From an uncultured Pelagibacteraceae bacterium (lineage in GTDB: Bacteria; Pseudomonadota; Alphaproteobacteria; Pelagibacterales; Pelagibacteraceae): a stretch of 64,000 nucleotides of DNA. Every line of letters starts with the position of its first letter. Within the stretch, counting starts at the first letter, position 1. The translations under genes and the position numbers were made by a program. Shown piece by piece: positions 1-8,327 of the stretch. The stretch is taken from assembly GCA_902609675.1 (NCBI GenBank), contig CACLST010000002.1, forward strand, positions 33,794-97,793, read 5' to 3'. The notes beneath the pieces are model-generated. The model saw only the letters and a list, made by a program, of their open reading frames with translations. It searched no databases and was not told the DNA's origin.

Positions 1-81
1 GACAACCAGATACAAATTATTGGCGGATGCTGTGGTGTTACAGACAAACATCTAAAAAAACTAATTGAGACCTATTCTTAA
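1..81 (+). CDS. Homocysteine S-methyltransferase-family protein, C-terminal fragment
   Basis: The frame is open from base 1 and ends at a TAA, giving 26 residues. They contain IIGGCCG, the paired-cysteine zinc motif at the C-terminus of homocysteine S-methyltransferases (BHMT, MmuM and MetH N-terminal families). The gene starts upstream of the window, so substrate and length cannot be judged. A second member of the family, with the same GGCCG ending, lies on the opposite strand at 1713-2627, so these are neighbouring paralogs. The ORF track omits this piece because it lacks a start. It converges with the serine hydrolase gene, with only a base or two between them. The family call is firm from the motif; the methyl donor is unknown. 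Confidence 0.75.
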   Translation, partial: DNQIQIIGGCCGVTDKHLKKLIETYS

Positions 82-82
82 T

Positions 83-1246
83 TTAATATTTTTTATTAAC
101 TAAATTTATCAGCATATTGATCATATCAGTTTTATAACTTTCTTTTGTTGCTGATTTCGTTTCTAGAACAGAAAAAAAAGCGGCTACATTCCCAGTTTTA
201 AAATTAGTTGCAAGAAACTGACCACCATACCCTGAGTGCCCAATCATGTTGCCTGAAACCATTGTAGAATTTGAATAATATAAATATTTGTCTTTTGATA
301 AATTCATATATTTGGGTCCTACATTATTAATTGTTTTGTTTAAAAATGATGAAGATCCAACTTTTCTATTCCCAACACCCATACCTTTTCTTGCGAAAAG
401 TAAACCCATTCGCAAAAAGTCTCTTGTAATTAAGCAACCACCTCCAGACATCCAAGGCATACCATATCTATCTGAAGCAATATATAACCCATCTTCAAAT
501 CCTGCAGCCTCAACTGCAGATAAAACCCAATCTCTTAAATTTCTACCACTAACTTTTTCTATTATTAATCCTACTACATCAGTATTTGCAGATTTATAAA
601 ATGCTTGTTCAGAATTATTAATTAAACTTTTATTTTTAGATTTTTTAATTGTATTTAAATATTCTTCTTGGCTTAGATGATTTTTAAGATTTTTAGGTAG
701 CCTCCATCCTCCAACAGGTTCATGCATAAACGAAGATGAGTATGCCTTAGTATAATCTTCAGTATAAGAGTTTATAACATTCATGTTCAAAACATCTTGG
801 ATCTTTGCATTTGCATACCCACTTCCAATTTTTGGCAAATAGTGAGAAACTTTTTTATTAAGATCTATTAATTTGTTCGTAACCAATTCTCCAATAAATA
901 GATTAACGAACATTTTTGTAATGGACATAATTGTTTGAGGCTGGTTTTTTTTAAAATCTTTGGCATATTTTTCAAATAATATATTTTGACGGTTGCCAAC
1001 AATTAATGAACAAAAAGATTTATTTTTAGTCATCTTCTTTACTAGAGGAAGTTTTGCGATAGTTTTATTTGGATTAGAGTTTAATTTTAATATCAAATCA
1101 GATCTTAAAAAAATACTGTATCTATTGATTTTATGTAAATTTTTATAACCAAACCTCCTTGTTTTAGGAAGGTTCCATGAAGCTTTATTATCTTTAAGTG
1201 TAGTTAATTCTGGGTTTCTAACAGAGATTAATTTTTTTTTCTTCAA
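83..1246 (-). CDS. Serine hydrolase, beta-lactamase fold (NylB-like)
   Basis: This 387-residue protein belongs to the class C beta-lactamase/penicillin-binding-like serine hydrolases. The nucleophile motif SITK is at residues 108-111, a tyrosine follows at about 217 in YKSANTD, and a GHSGYGG motif lies near the C-terminus in place of KTG. The spacing (Ser 108, Lys 111, Tyr 217) is close to that of 6-aminohexanoate-dimer hydrolase NylB (112, 115, 215), so an amidase or esterase is likelier than a true beta-lactamase. No clear signal peptide is seen. The start in the track is TTG, overlapping the msrA stop as TTGA, which suggests coupled translation. The next Met is at residue 72 and would remove conserved N-terminal sequence. 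The natural substrate is unknown. Confidence 0.7.
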   Translation of the reverse strand: MKKKKLISVRNPELTTLKDNKASWNLPKTRRFGYKNLHKINRYSIFLRSDLILKLNSNPNKTIAKLPLVKKMTKNKSFCSLIVGNRQNILFEKYAKDFKKNQPQTIMSITKMFVNLFIGELVTNKLIDLNKKVSHYLPKIGSGYANAKIQDVLNMNVINSYTEDYTKAYSSSFMHEPVGGWRLPKNLKNHLSQEEYLNTIKKSKNKSLINNSEQAFYKSANTDVVGLIIEKVSGRNLRDWVLSAVEAAGFEDGLYIASDRYGMPWMSGGGCLITRDFLRMGLLFARKGMGVGNRKVGSSSFLNKTINNVGPKYMNLSKDKYLYYSNSTMVSGNMIGHSGYGGQFLATNFKTGNVAAFFSVLETKSATKESYKTDMINMLINLVNKKY

Positions 1247-1695
1247 TATTTTAATGATTTTTTTTGTTCGTACTTTTGGTGATAAGCTTCAGCTTTGCAG
1301 TAATTTTTTTCTTTTGAAACTCTAGTTGAAACTTTTCCATCTAATTTACTGTTTACTTCGTTTAAAACTTTTTCTGCAATCTCTTTTTCTTCCTCTGTAC
1401 TATAAAATATTTCTGAACGGTATTGAATACCTACATACGTACCTTGTCGATTTACTTGGGTTGAGTCGTGTAATTCAAAAAATAAATTGACCATGTCCTC
1501 GTATGACTTTTCTTTTTCATCATACTCAACTTTGACCACTTCTATATGTCCTGTATCTCCACCACAAACTGCCTTGTATGTAACATTTGGTTCATCTCCG
1601 CCACAGTAACCGCATTCTGTAGACACTATACCTTTGATGCCCTCATACTTTTTTTCGTCCCAAAAACAGCCAATACCGCCAATAAATGTTTTCAT
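1243..1695 (-). CDS. msrA: Peptide methionine sulfoxide reductase MsrA
   Basis: MsrA reduces methionine-S-sulfoxide in proteins or as the free amino acid, with electrons from thioredoxin. The active-site motif GCFW is at residues 9-12 of the protein beginning MKTFIGG. Other family hallmarks are the GYCGG segment, the GDTGHIEVV segment, and a C-terminal AEAYHQKY. I start at 1695 (150 residues) because the first 24 residues of the track ORF precede the conserved N-terminus and overlap the upstream gene. It lies between the homocysteine methyltransferase-like gene and the serine hydrolase on the same strand, with a 4-bp overlap to the hydrolase. The resolving cysteine is probably the one in KNYCKAEAY. 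Confidence 0.93.
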   Translation of the reverse strand: MKTFIGGIGCFWDEKKYEGIKGIVSTECGYCGGDEPNVTYKAVCGGDTGHIEVVKVEYDEKEKSYEDMVNLFFELHDSTQVNRQGTYVGIQYRSEIFYSTEEEKEIAEKVLNEVNSKLDGKVSTRVSKEKNYCKAEAYHQKYEQKKSLKY

Positions 1696-1712
1696 AATAT
1701 TTAATATATACT

Positions 1713-2627
1713 TTAGTTTTTTAAAATTGAAATTGCTTTTATTTCTTCTACACCGATCCCACAACATCCACCAATAATCTGGGCTCCATTTTTAATCCAT
1801 GACCTCACTTCATTTAAATATCCAGTTGGCGTCATATCATCTATAAATCTCCAGTGTGGTTTTTCATAATAACCTTTATTTGGATATGCTCCTACTATTC
1901 CATGGTAATTCTTCTTCGCAGTTTCAATTGCTTTTCCTGTAATATTTATATCTGAATGAGCAACCAATATTGGACCACTGTGTAATTTTTTAAAATTATT
2001 TATGGATGTCTCAAAGTTTTCATAGACATGTGTATCAGAGTCAATTGTATCATTATATCCAAGCATTATATTTTTTTGATCATCCATTACGCATGACACT
2101 GATAACCAAACTGGTATATTTACTTTCGTTGAACAATTTAACATAGTTTCAACTATGTCAGCTTGTGAGGACATAGCTTCTAAAATAATTAAGTCTACTC
2201 CTTCACCTGATAAAATTTTTAATTGTTCATCAAAGCCAGGTATCATTGCTTTAAGTCCGAGTTTATAAAAATTACCAAAAGTTGAAACGCTCCCAGCAAG
2301 CGCAACATCTTTACTTGAATTTTTAATTGCTTCTTTTGCAACTTGAACACTTTTTTTATTAAATTTCTCTATTGAGTCTTCATAACCATACTGTCTCATT
2401 GATATAGGCGTAGTACTATACGTATTAGTTGTTATTACATCCGCACCCGCACTTATATAATCTTCATGAATTTTTCTTACTAATTCTGGATGATCTACTG
2501 AGCATTTTCCACACCACATTTTTTCATCCATTTTAGCGCCATTCTTTTCTAATTCAGCGCCCATCCCACCATCTAAAATAATAGTTTTTTTATTTTCTAA
2601 TTTTTTATGAATTGATGAGTAGGACAT
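1713..2627 (-). CDS. Homocysteine S-methyltransferase-family protein with atypical zinc site
   Basis: This 304-residue protein starts at MSYSSIHKKL; the longer track start runs into the upstream VOC gene in another frame. ILDGGMGAELEKNG at the N-terminus and GGCCG near residues 286-290 place it in the homocysteine S-methyltransferase family, cytosolic zinc TIM barrels that move a methyl group to homocysteine. The third zinc cysteine normally sits in a GxNC segment after strand 6. Here the matching stretch reads VAHSDIN, so that ligand appears replaced, although a Cys occurs earlier in WLSVSCV. This may mean a different substrate or a changed metal site. It follows the VOC gene by 4 bp, suggesting one transcript. 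Confidence 0.75.
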   Translation of the reverse strand: MSYSSIHKKLENKKTIILDGGMGAELEKNGAKMDEKMWCGKCSVDHPELVRKIHEDYISAGADVITTNTYSTTPISMRQYGYEDSIEKFNKKSVQVAKEAIKNSSKDVALAGSVSTFGNFYKLGLKAMIPGFDEQLKILSGEGVDLIILEAMSSQADIVETMLNCSTKVNIPVWLSVSCVMDDQKNIMLGYNDTIDSDTHVYENFETSINNFKKLHSGPILVAHSDINITGKAIETAKKNYHGIVGAYPNKGYYEKPHWRFIDDMTPTGYLNEVRSWIKNGAQIIGGCCGIGVEEIKAISILKN

Positions 2628-2631
2628 AGTA

Positions 2632-3018
2632 TTATACTTTGCTATTTGTGAAGGTACATATTTTATTTCCATCAAGATCACGAACGTAAGAATAATAAAC
2701 TCCTGATCCTTCTGGTCGTTCACCCCCTGATCCTTCGCTAGTACCTCCTGCTTTTAGTCCTATTTCGTGAAATTTGTCAACAATAACTCTCGAAGATGTT
2801 ATAAATGATATTTGTGTTCCATTTCCAAAAGTTGCTTCTTTTTTATTAAACGGTTTTGTAATGTAAAACTCTATTTCGTTTGTATCTTTCTTTCCATATG
2901 CTGCATAATCGTTTTCAACAGTTTCGTTTCTTGTTAGCCCAATAACTTTCAAAACTTCATCATAAAACTTAATGGCTGTGTCTAAATTATTTGTTCCCAC
3001 CATTACATAACCAATCAT
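2632..3018 (-). CDS. VOC-superfamily (glyoxalase/bleomycin-resistance-like) protein
   Basis: This 128-residue single-domain protein has the vicinal-oxygen-chelate pattern: GYVMVGTNNLDTAIKFYD at the N-terminus and a YVRDLDGNKICTF strand at the C-terminus, separated by a glycine-rich loop (EGSGGERPEGSG). VOC proteins bind a divalent metal and act as lyases, dioxygenases, isomerases or binding proteins. I cannot assign a reaction here. The first histidine ligand of classic glyoxalase I is not obvious. It lies 4 bp upstream of the homocysteine methyltransferase-like gene and about 30 bp after the aldehyde dehydrogenase, all on the minus strand. Confidence 0.75.
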   Translation of the reverse strand: MIGYVMVGTNNLDTAIKFYDEVLKVIGLTRNETVENDYAAYGKKDTNEIEFYITKPFNKKEATFGNGTQISFITSSRVIVDKFHEIGLKAGGTSEGSGGERPEGSGVYYSYVRDLDGNKICTFTNSKV

Positions 3019-3048
3019 CTCAACCTCAATTATTTTGAATATAATTTT

Positions 3049-4479
3049 TTAATTCCAACCAGTAATTGCCTTAACCTCTAGGTATTCAGTAAACCCCCAT
3101 AGTCCACCCTCTCGACCGTTTCCTGATTGCTTAAATCCTCCAAAAGGTGCTCCAGTCTCGGCTCCTTGGCCATTGATATAAACTGTTCCCGCTCTTACTT
3201 TTCTAGCTACTCTTTTTGCTTTTTCTTTATCCTCAGTTTGTAAATAGTTACCTAATCCGTAAGAAGTATCGTTTGTGATTTTTATTGCCTCTTCTTCTGT
3301 ATCAAATGGAATAATTGAAAGTACTGGACCAAATATTTCTTCTCTAGCAATTTTCATATCGTTATTTACATCAGTAAAAATTGTTGGTTTAACAAAATAC
3401 CCCTTATTAAGACCATTTGGTAGATCGGGCCCACCGGCAGCTAAAGTTGCACCTTCTTTAATTCCCTCATTTATAAGATTTACAACTTTATCATATTGAA
3501 CTTTGGATACTAAAGGTCCAATGTGATCACCTTTTTTAGATGCTACATCTACTTTTATTTTATTTGCTTCATCTACAGCTTCTTTTACTGCTCGATCATA
3601 AATTGATCTTTGAACTAACATTCGTGTTGGAGCATCACAAGACTGTCCAGTGTTGCTCATTATAGTTCTTACTCCATCTCTAACAGCATCTGGATAAGAA
3701 TCCTCAAAGACTATATTTCCACCTTTCCCGCCTAGCTCAAGTGTAACTTTTTTAATTGTATCAGCTGCATTTTTCTGTATCAGTTTTCCCGCTCTTGTAG
3801 ATCCTGTAAATGAGACCATATCAATATCAGGGTGACCAGATATATGATTTCCAACTACTTCTCCGTTACCATTTACTAAATTGAATACACCTGGAGGAAA
3901 CCCAGCTTCATCAATTATTTCTGCAAACAATACTGCTGACACAGGAGCAATCTCAGATGGTTTTAAAATCATTGTGCAACCAGCTGCAAGTGCTGGTATG
4001 ACCTTAAGTACTATTTGGTTCATTGGATAATTCCATGGCGTTATTAATCCACAAACTCCAATTGGCTCATATCTGATTTGATTGTTTGATTTTGGATCAA
4101 ACTGATGTTCAAAATTAAAATCTTTTAAAATATCTATTACATTTTTAGATATATCTGCTCCCATTTTAGTATGAGTCTCTGATGCAAAATCTAATGGTGC
4201 ACCCATTTCCATTGATTGTGCTTCAACCATTTCATCCCATCTTCTATTATAAATTTCACAAAATTTTTCTAATAACTTTACTCTCTCTTCTTTCGAAGTT
4301 TCTTTCCAGGTTTCAAATGCTACTTTAGCAGCACTTACAGCTTTATCAGTATCCTCTTCAGATCCTAGAGAAATTACAGCAAAAGCCTCTTCAGTTGATG
4401 GATCAATTACATCAAAGTCATTAGGTTTGACTGGAGCAACCCATTTTCCGTTTATATAAAAATCTTTCTTTTCAATCAT
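3049..4479 (-). CDS. NAD(P)-dependent aldehyde dehydrogenase (paralog 1)
   Basis: This 476-residue aldehyde dehydrogenase oxidises an aldehyde to its acid. The catalytic cysteine is Cys281 in NTGQSCDAPTR, the general base is Glu248 in LELGGKGG, and the oxyanion asparagine is Asn150 in TPWNYP; EEIFGPV is also present. Substrate is not readable from sequence. Nearby genes leave open an aminoaldehyde, betaine aldehyde or semialdehyde. A close paralog of nearly the same length, with many shared blocks, is at 29965-31398 beside an agmatinase-like gene. It lies upstream of the VOC gene and downstream of the hydroxyisobutyrate dehydrogenase-like gene on the same strand. Confidence 0.9.
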   Translation of the reverse strand: MIEKKDFYINGKWVAPVKPNDFDVIDPSTEEAFAVISLGSEEDTDKAVSAAKVAFETWKETSKEERVKLLEKFCEIYNRRWDEMVEAQSMEMGAPLDFASETHTKMGADISKNVIDILKDFNFEHQFDPKSNNQIRYEPIGVCGLITPWNYPMNQIVLKVIPALAAGCTMILKPSEIAPVSAVLFAEIIDEAGFPPGVFNLVNGNGEVVGNHISGHPDIDMVSFTGSTRAGKLIQKNAADTIKKVTLELGGKGGNIVFEDSYPDAVRDGVRTIMSNTGQSCDAPTRMLVQRSIYDRAVKEAVDEANKIKVDVASKKGDHIGPLVSKVQYDKVVNLINEGIKEGATLAAGGPDLPNGLNKGYFVKPTIFTDVNNDMKIAREEIFGPVLSIIPFDTEEEAIKITNDTSYGLGNYLQTEDKEKAKRVARKVRAGTVYINGQGAETGAPFGGFKQSGNGREGGLWGFTEYLEVKAITGWN

Positions 4480-4500
4480 AAATGCACTTTAACACAGAAT

Positions 4501-5442
4501 TTAAATTTCATAACCTTTTTCTTCAGGCTCAAGATCAGTTAACTCCTCGGGAAACCCCTCAGCTCTAAAATCAATCTTATTTAAATCTTCCATTCTTTTT
4601 ACTATCATAGATGACCAGGCTCTTGAGCCGTATTTTTTTTGACCATCTTTAAATATTTCAACTATCTTAGGGGAAATTTCCAAAGGTGTATTTAATTTTT
4701 TTGCGAGCTCATCAAATAGACCGGTATCTTTTAAGACAAGGTCCATCGTAAAATTTATATTATAAGAACCATTTAATATGACTTTGCTTTCTGTTTCATG
4801 AACAAATGAATTACCTGAAGAAACAGCAATTCCTTTATAAGTTTTTGCAAGATCTAGGTTTGACTTTTTAGCTACTGTCCACGCCTCCCCAAGGGCAACC
4901 AAATGGGTAGATGCTAAATAATTTGTAATTACTTTGAGAACAGAAGCAGTACCTAATTCTCCTGTATGTAATATTTTACGCCCCATTACAGTTAAAGCAG
5001 GCAATATCTTTTCAAATGCATCTCTTTCTCCACCAACAAATATCGCTATATTTCCTGACGCTGCTCTATGGCATCCACCACTTACTGGACCATCTAGAGG
5101 TATTGCCTTTTTTTCAATTACTTTTTTGCCAATCCTTTTTACCTCTGCCTCATCAGTAGTACTCATTTCCAACCATATTTTATTTTCAGAAATACCTTCT
5201 AGAATTCCGTTATCCCCCTCCATCACTTCTGCGCAAATTTCAGGAGAAGGAAGACAAGTTATTATTAAATCAACTTTCTCTGCTAGTTCTTTAGCAGAGT
5301 TTGCAATTTTAGCCCCCATACTTTCAAATTCTTTTGTTAAATTTTTATCTAAATCTCTAACTGTTAAATTAAATTTATTCCTTAACAAACTCCCAGCTAG
5401 TTTTCCTCCAACATTTCCTAAACCAATAAATCCTATATTCAT
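4501..5442 (-). CDS. 3-hydroxyisobutyrate dehydrogenase-like NAD-binding oxidoreductase
   Basis: This 313-residue beta-hydroxyacid dehydrogenase has an N-terminal Rossmann motif GFIGLGNVGGKLA, the substrate-binding signature DGPVSGG at about residue 138, and the GxxxKxxxN catalytic block (GTASVLKVITN). Family members oxidise 3-hydroxyisobutyrate, tartronate semialdehyde, 4-hydroxybutyrate or related acids with NAD(P). The C-terminus, about 20 residues past the usual end, is acidic (DLEPEEKGYEI). Its ATG lies directly downstream of the EamA transporter gene, whose stop overlaps it by one base (TAATG), so the two are probably translated together. It may take the product of a neighbouring pathway, but the substrate is unknown. 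Confidence 0.85.
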   Translation of the reverse strand: MNIGFIGLGNVGGKLAGSLLRNKFNLTVRDLDKNLTKEFESMGAKIANSAKELAEKVDLIITCLPSPEICAEVMEGDNGILEGISENKIWLEMSTTDEAEVKRIGKKVIEKKAIPLDGPVSGGCHRAASGNIAIFVGGERDAFEKILPALTVMGRKILHTGELGTASVLKVITNYLASTHLVALGEAWTVAKKSNLDLAKTYKGIAVSSGNSFVHETESKVILNGSYNINFTMDLVLKDTGLFDELAKKLNTPLEISPKIVEIFKDGQKKYGSRAWSSMIVKRMEDLNKIDFRAEGFPEELTDLEPEEKGYEI

Positions 5443-6305
5443 TAATTTACCTCCTCTTTTTTTTTATATAATATCATTATGACACCAAATATTATTACTA
5501 CTCCTCCAATAAATAATTCACTTGTTGGTTTCTCACCTAATAAAAAAATTGCTGCAAGCAATCCAGTCGGCGGTATACCCATAGTCACTATGGGTAACAC
5601 TTTATATAATGGATTATTTTTTAGAACATAATAAAAGCAGCCATAAGTTATAGGTTGCATAATAAATCCAATGTAAAATGCTATTAACCAATGATTAAAT
5701 TTAGCAGTTGATAAATATGATATGGTATCACCTTCAATTACCGCAGAAATTAAAATTAAAGTGGGACCAGAAAATAATGCAAGCCACGCCACTAAAGCCA
5801 AAGGATTAATTTCTTTACTCAAAGGTTTAACAATTACTTGGCCAAGCGCCCATATTGCTGAACCTAAAATTGTAAGAGCGATACCAAATATTTTTCCATC
5901 TAAATTAGGTGAACCAGTTAAAATATAAACTCCTATAAACGCGATTCCTATACCGATTAAAGCTCTTAAAGTTGGTTTCTCTTTCAACATGAAAAAAGCA
6001 AATATTACTCCAAATGGAACTTCTGTTTGTACTAATAATACTGCCGCTGATGCATCTATAAAATTTAAACCAGTATAGGTAATACTGTATTGCAAGGTGT
6101 TCGCTATAAACGAAGCGATAAAGATTTTTTTTAAGAAACCTTTTGGAATAGGAAACCACCAAATTAAAATAGAAGCAGCAAAAATAAATCTTAATCCCAT
6201 TAGAAGTATTGGAGGAAAAGATTCAAAAGCAGGTTTGGCAATTACAAAACCAAAACCTAAAAAGATAGGAACAAGTGATGCAACTAGAGTATCTTTAAAA
6301 TTCAT
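5442..6305 (-). CDS. EamA/DMT-family membrane transporter
   Basis: This 287-residue integral membrane protein has about ten hydrophobic helices in two repeated EamA halves (for example VASLVPIFLGFGFVIAKP at the start and a matching half from about residue 145). Drug/metabolite transporters of this type usually export amino acids or small metabolites, sometimes import them. It heads the minus-strand run that continues into the hydroxyacid dehydrogenase and aldehyde dehydrogenase genes, and is divergent from the racemase-like gene. The roughly 60-bp divergent spacer must carry promoters for both directions. The substrate is unknown. Confidence 0.88.
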   Translation of the reverse strand: MNFKDTLVASLVPIFLGFGFVIAKPAFESFPPILLMGLRFIFAASILIWWFPIPKGFLKKIFIASFIANTLQYSITYTGLNFIDASAAVLLVQTEVPFGVIFAFFMLKEKPTLRALIGIGIAFIGVYILTGSPNLDGKIFGIALTILGSAIWALGQVIVKPLSKEINPLALVAWLALFSGPTLILISAVIEGDTISYLSTAKFNHWLIAFYIGFIMQPITYGCFYYVLKNNPLYKVLPIVTMGIPPTGLLAAIFLLGEKPTSELFIGGVVIIFGVIMILYKKKEEVN

Positions 6306-6365
6306 TCAATTCATTTAATATTAATGATTATTCAAGAACTTATGATATATTCACTCTTTTAAAAT

Positions 6366-7106
6366 ATGAATTCAACAAAAATAGAACCAAAATACATAAG
6401 TAAATCAAATCCACGAGTTGGCCTTATTGCTCTTGCAAGTGATTTTATGATTGAGAGAGATTTTATTAATGTAATTAAGGATAGAGAAATTGATTTTTTT
6501 GTTAATAGAATAGAGTGTTATAATCCTTTAACTAAAGAAAATCTGATCAAAATGTCAGATAAAGTAACCAGTGTAACAAAAGACATTTTACCAGATCAAG
6601 ATATTGATTGTGTAGTCTATGGATGTACTTCTGGAACTATTGCAGCAGGCTATAACTCTATTAAGCAAAAGGTAAAAGCAGCAAAACCAATGGCCCAGGT
6701 TACAACGCCAAGTACAGCCGCAATAAAAGCATTAAAAAAGTTAAATATTAAAAAACTTTCGCTATTTACTCCCTACAGCAAAAAACTTAATGATGAGGTT
6801 ATGGGATATTTTAAGTCAGAGGGATTTGAAATAACATCCAATTCGTACTTTGATATAGAAGCAGATTACGATATAGGCAAAGTAGACCAAAATTATTTGT
6901 ATGATGTCTTGTCTAAAATAGATTTAAATGGAGCAGACGCATTATTTGTATCTTGTACAGCTCTTCCTGTATTACCAATAATCGATAAACTTGAAAAAAA
7001 ACTTAATACGATTGTTTTATCAAGCAATCAGGCATTAATTTGGGATACTCTTGTCCAAATTAATAAAAATAACCTTGTAGAAGGTTTTGGTAAATTATTC
7101 AGATAG
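6366..7106 (+). CDS. Asp/Glu racemase-superfamily protein (EutA/maleate-isomerase-like)
   Basis: This 246-residue protein has the two cysteines of the Asp/Glu racemase superfamily: Cys87 in VYGCTSGT and Cys197 in FVSCTALPV. Its layout fits the maleate cis-trans isomerase/arylmalonate decarboxylase branch, to which the ectoine-utilisation protein EutA belongs. The M24 hydrolase just 6 bp downstream looks like ectoine hydrolase, and EutA-type genes commonly sit with it, so the EutA-like label rests partly on context. It would act on a carboxylate in the cytoplasm. An alternative is a maleate or hydantoin-type isomerase in another pathway. Confidence 0.7.
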   Translation: MNSTKIEPKYISKSNPRVGLIALASDFMIERDFINVIKDREIDFFVNRIECYNPLTKENLIKMSDKVTSVTKDILPDQDIDCVVYGCTSGTIAAGYNSIKQKVKAAKPMAQVTTPSTAAIKALKKLNIKKLSLFTPYSKKLNDEVMGYFKSEGFEITSNSYFDIEADYDIGKVDQNYLYDVLSKIDLNGADALFVSCTALPVLPIIDKLEKKLNTIVLSSNQALIWDTLVQINKNNLVEGFGKLFR

Positions 7107-7112
7107 AAATTT

Positions 7113-8282
7113 ATGTCATTTACTAAAGACGAATATAAACAAAGATTAAAAAAAGTTCAGTCGATGATGCAGGAAAAAGGTATTGAACTATTAATTTCTC
7201 ACGACACAAATAACATGAATTATTTAACTGGTTATGATGCATGGTCTTTTTATTATGCACAGTGTGCAATTGTTCATGTTAACGCTGAAGAACCTTTATG
7301 TTTTGTAAGAGCTCAAGACTCAGGCGGTGCGTATATTAAAACTTATCTTAGAGATGAAAATATTATTGTGTATGATGAAAATTATATTCATAATTGGCCA
7401 AAACATCCTTATGATTATTTAGTTCAAATTATAAAAGATAGAAATTGGGATAAGCTTTCAATCGGAGTTGAGATGGATGCTCATTACTTCACCGCTTTTT
7501 GCTATGAAAAGATAAAACAAAGTTTACCGAATGCAAAAATAAAAGATTCAGAACGATTAGTTAATTGGGCAAGATTTGCAAAATCCGATGCAGAGATTAA
7601 CTATATGAAAACTGCTGCACTAATTTCAGAAAAAGGAATGAAGACTGCAATGGAGGTAATTAAACCAGGGGTAAGACAATGCGATGCAGTAGGCGACATA
7701 CAAAAAACTTTATTTTATGGAACTCCTGAGTTTGGTGGAGAGTATTCAAGTATTGCTACACTTCTTCCCACAGGTAAAGGAACATCGGCATCACATTTAA
7801 CAGCAACCCAAGATAAGTTTGTTGAAGGCGAAGCGACGATTGTTGAGTTATCTGGAGTTTATAAAAGATATCATGCGCCAATGGCAAGAACAGTCTTACT
7901 CGGAAAACCTGATCAATTAAAAATAGACACGATGAACAAAACTATCGAAGCTCTTCAAGCTGGAATTGATGCTACAAAACCTGGAAATACAGCAAATGAT
8001 GTAGCGCAAGCTTTTTGGGGTATTTTAGATAAATATGGAATAGAGAAAAAATCAAGAACTGGTTATTCAATTGGAATAGGTTACCCGCCAGATTGGGGTG
8101 AGCATACTCTTAATATATATAAAGGAGAAATGACTGAACTAGTGCCGAATGCGTGTTTTCATATGATAGCTGTAATGCAATTTGGTGATTGGGGAGTTGA
8201 AGCATCGGAGGCTATAAGAGTTACTGACAAAGGATGTGAATTATTCTGCAATTTTCCAAAAGAGTTACACATTAAGAGTTAA
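7113..8282 (+). CDS. M24-family hydrolase, ectoine hydrolase (DoeA/EutD)-like
   Basis: This 389-residue protein has the N-terminal creatinase-like domain (GYDAWSFYYAQC around residue 40) and a C-terminal pita-bread domain. In metal-dependent M24 peptidases the block near residues 245-260 supplies two Asp metal ligands. Here it reads VELSGVYKRYHAPMART, without them. Loss of the metal site is a known feature of the metal-independent ectoine hydrolases EutD/DoeA, and GYPPDWGEHT at 323-332 resembles my recollection of that group. The likely reaction is opening of ectoine or a similar cyclic amidine to an N-acetyl-diaminobutyrate. No DoeB deacetylase is adjacent, though an M20 deacetylase lies at 31395-32582. 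DddP-like or peptidase functions are less likely. Confidence 0.62.
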   Translation: MSFTKDEYKQRLKKVQSMMQEKGIELLISHDTNNMNYLTGYDAWSFYYAQCAIVHVNAEEPLCFVRAQDSGGAYIKTYLRDENIIVYDENYIHNWPKHPYDYLVQIIKDRNWDKLSIGVEMDAHYFTAFCYEKIKQSLPNAKIKDSERLVNWARFAKSDAEINYMKTAALISEKGMKTAMEVIKPGVRQCDAVGDIQKTLFYGTPEFGGEYSSIATLLPTGKGTSASHLTATQDKFVEGEATIVELSGVYKRYHAPMARTVLLGKPDQLKIDTMNKTIEALQAGIDATKPGNTANDVAQAFWGILDKYGIEKKSRTGYSIGIGYPPDWGEHTLNIYKGEMTELVPNACFHMIAVMQFGDWGVEASEAIRVTDKGCELFCNFPKELHIKS

Positions 8283-8327
8283 TTAACTGTTGCAAAGAAC
8301 TTAACTAAGTGTTTTAAAAACTAACAT

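Noticed and set aside
83-1246. Beta-lactamase conferring resistance
   Set aside because: The SITK/Tyr pattern and spacing are closer to NylB-like hydrolases, there is no signal peptide, and no resistance context is seen.
2628-2723. N-terminal extension of the homocysteine methyltransferase-like ORF
   Set aside because: It overlaps the VOC gene in another frame and lacks conserved residues; the conserved start is the ATG at 2627.
4934-5482. 182-residue plus-strand ORF
   Set aside because: It is antisense to the 3-hydroxyisobutyrate dehydrogenase-like gene, whose motifs are clear. The translation has no recognisable domain and is rich in Ser/Pro/Ile as mirror frames usually are.
7113-8282. 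DMSP lyase DddP or X-Pro peptidase
   Set aside because: Both are metal-dependent M24 proteins. The Asp metal ligands are absent here, and the neighbouring EutA-like gene fits ectoine hydrolase better.
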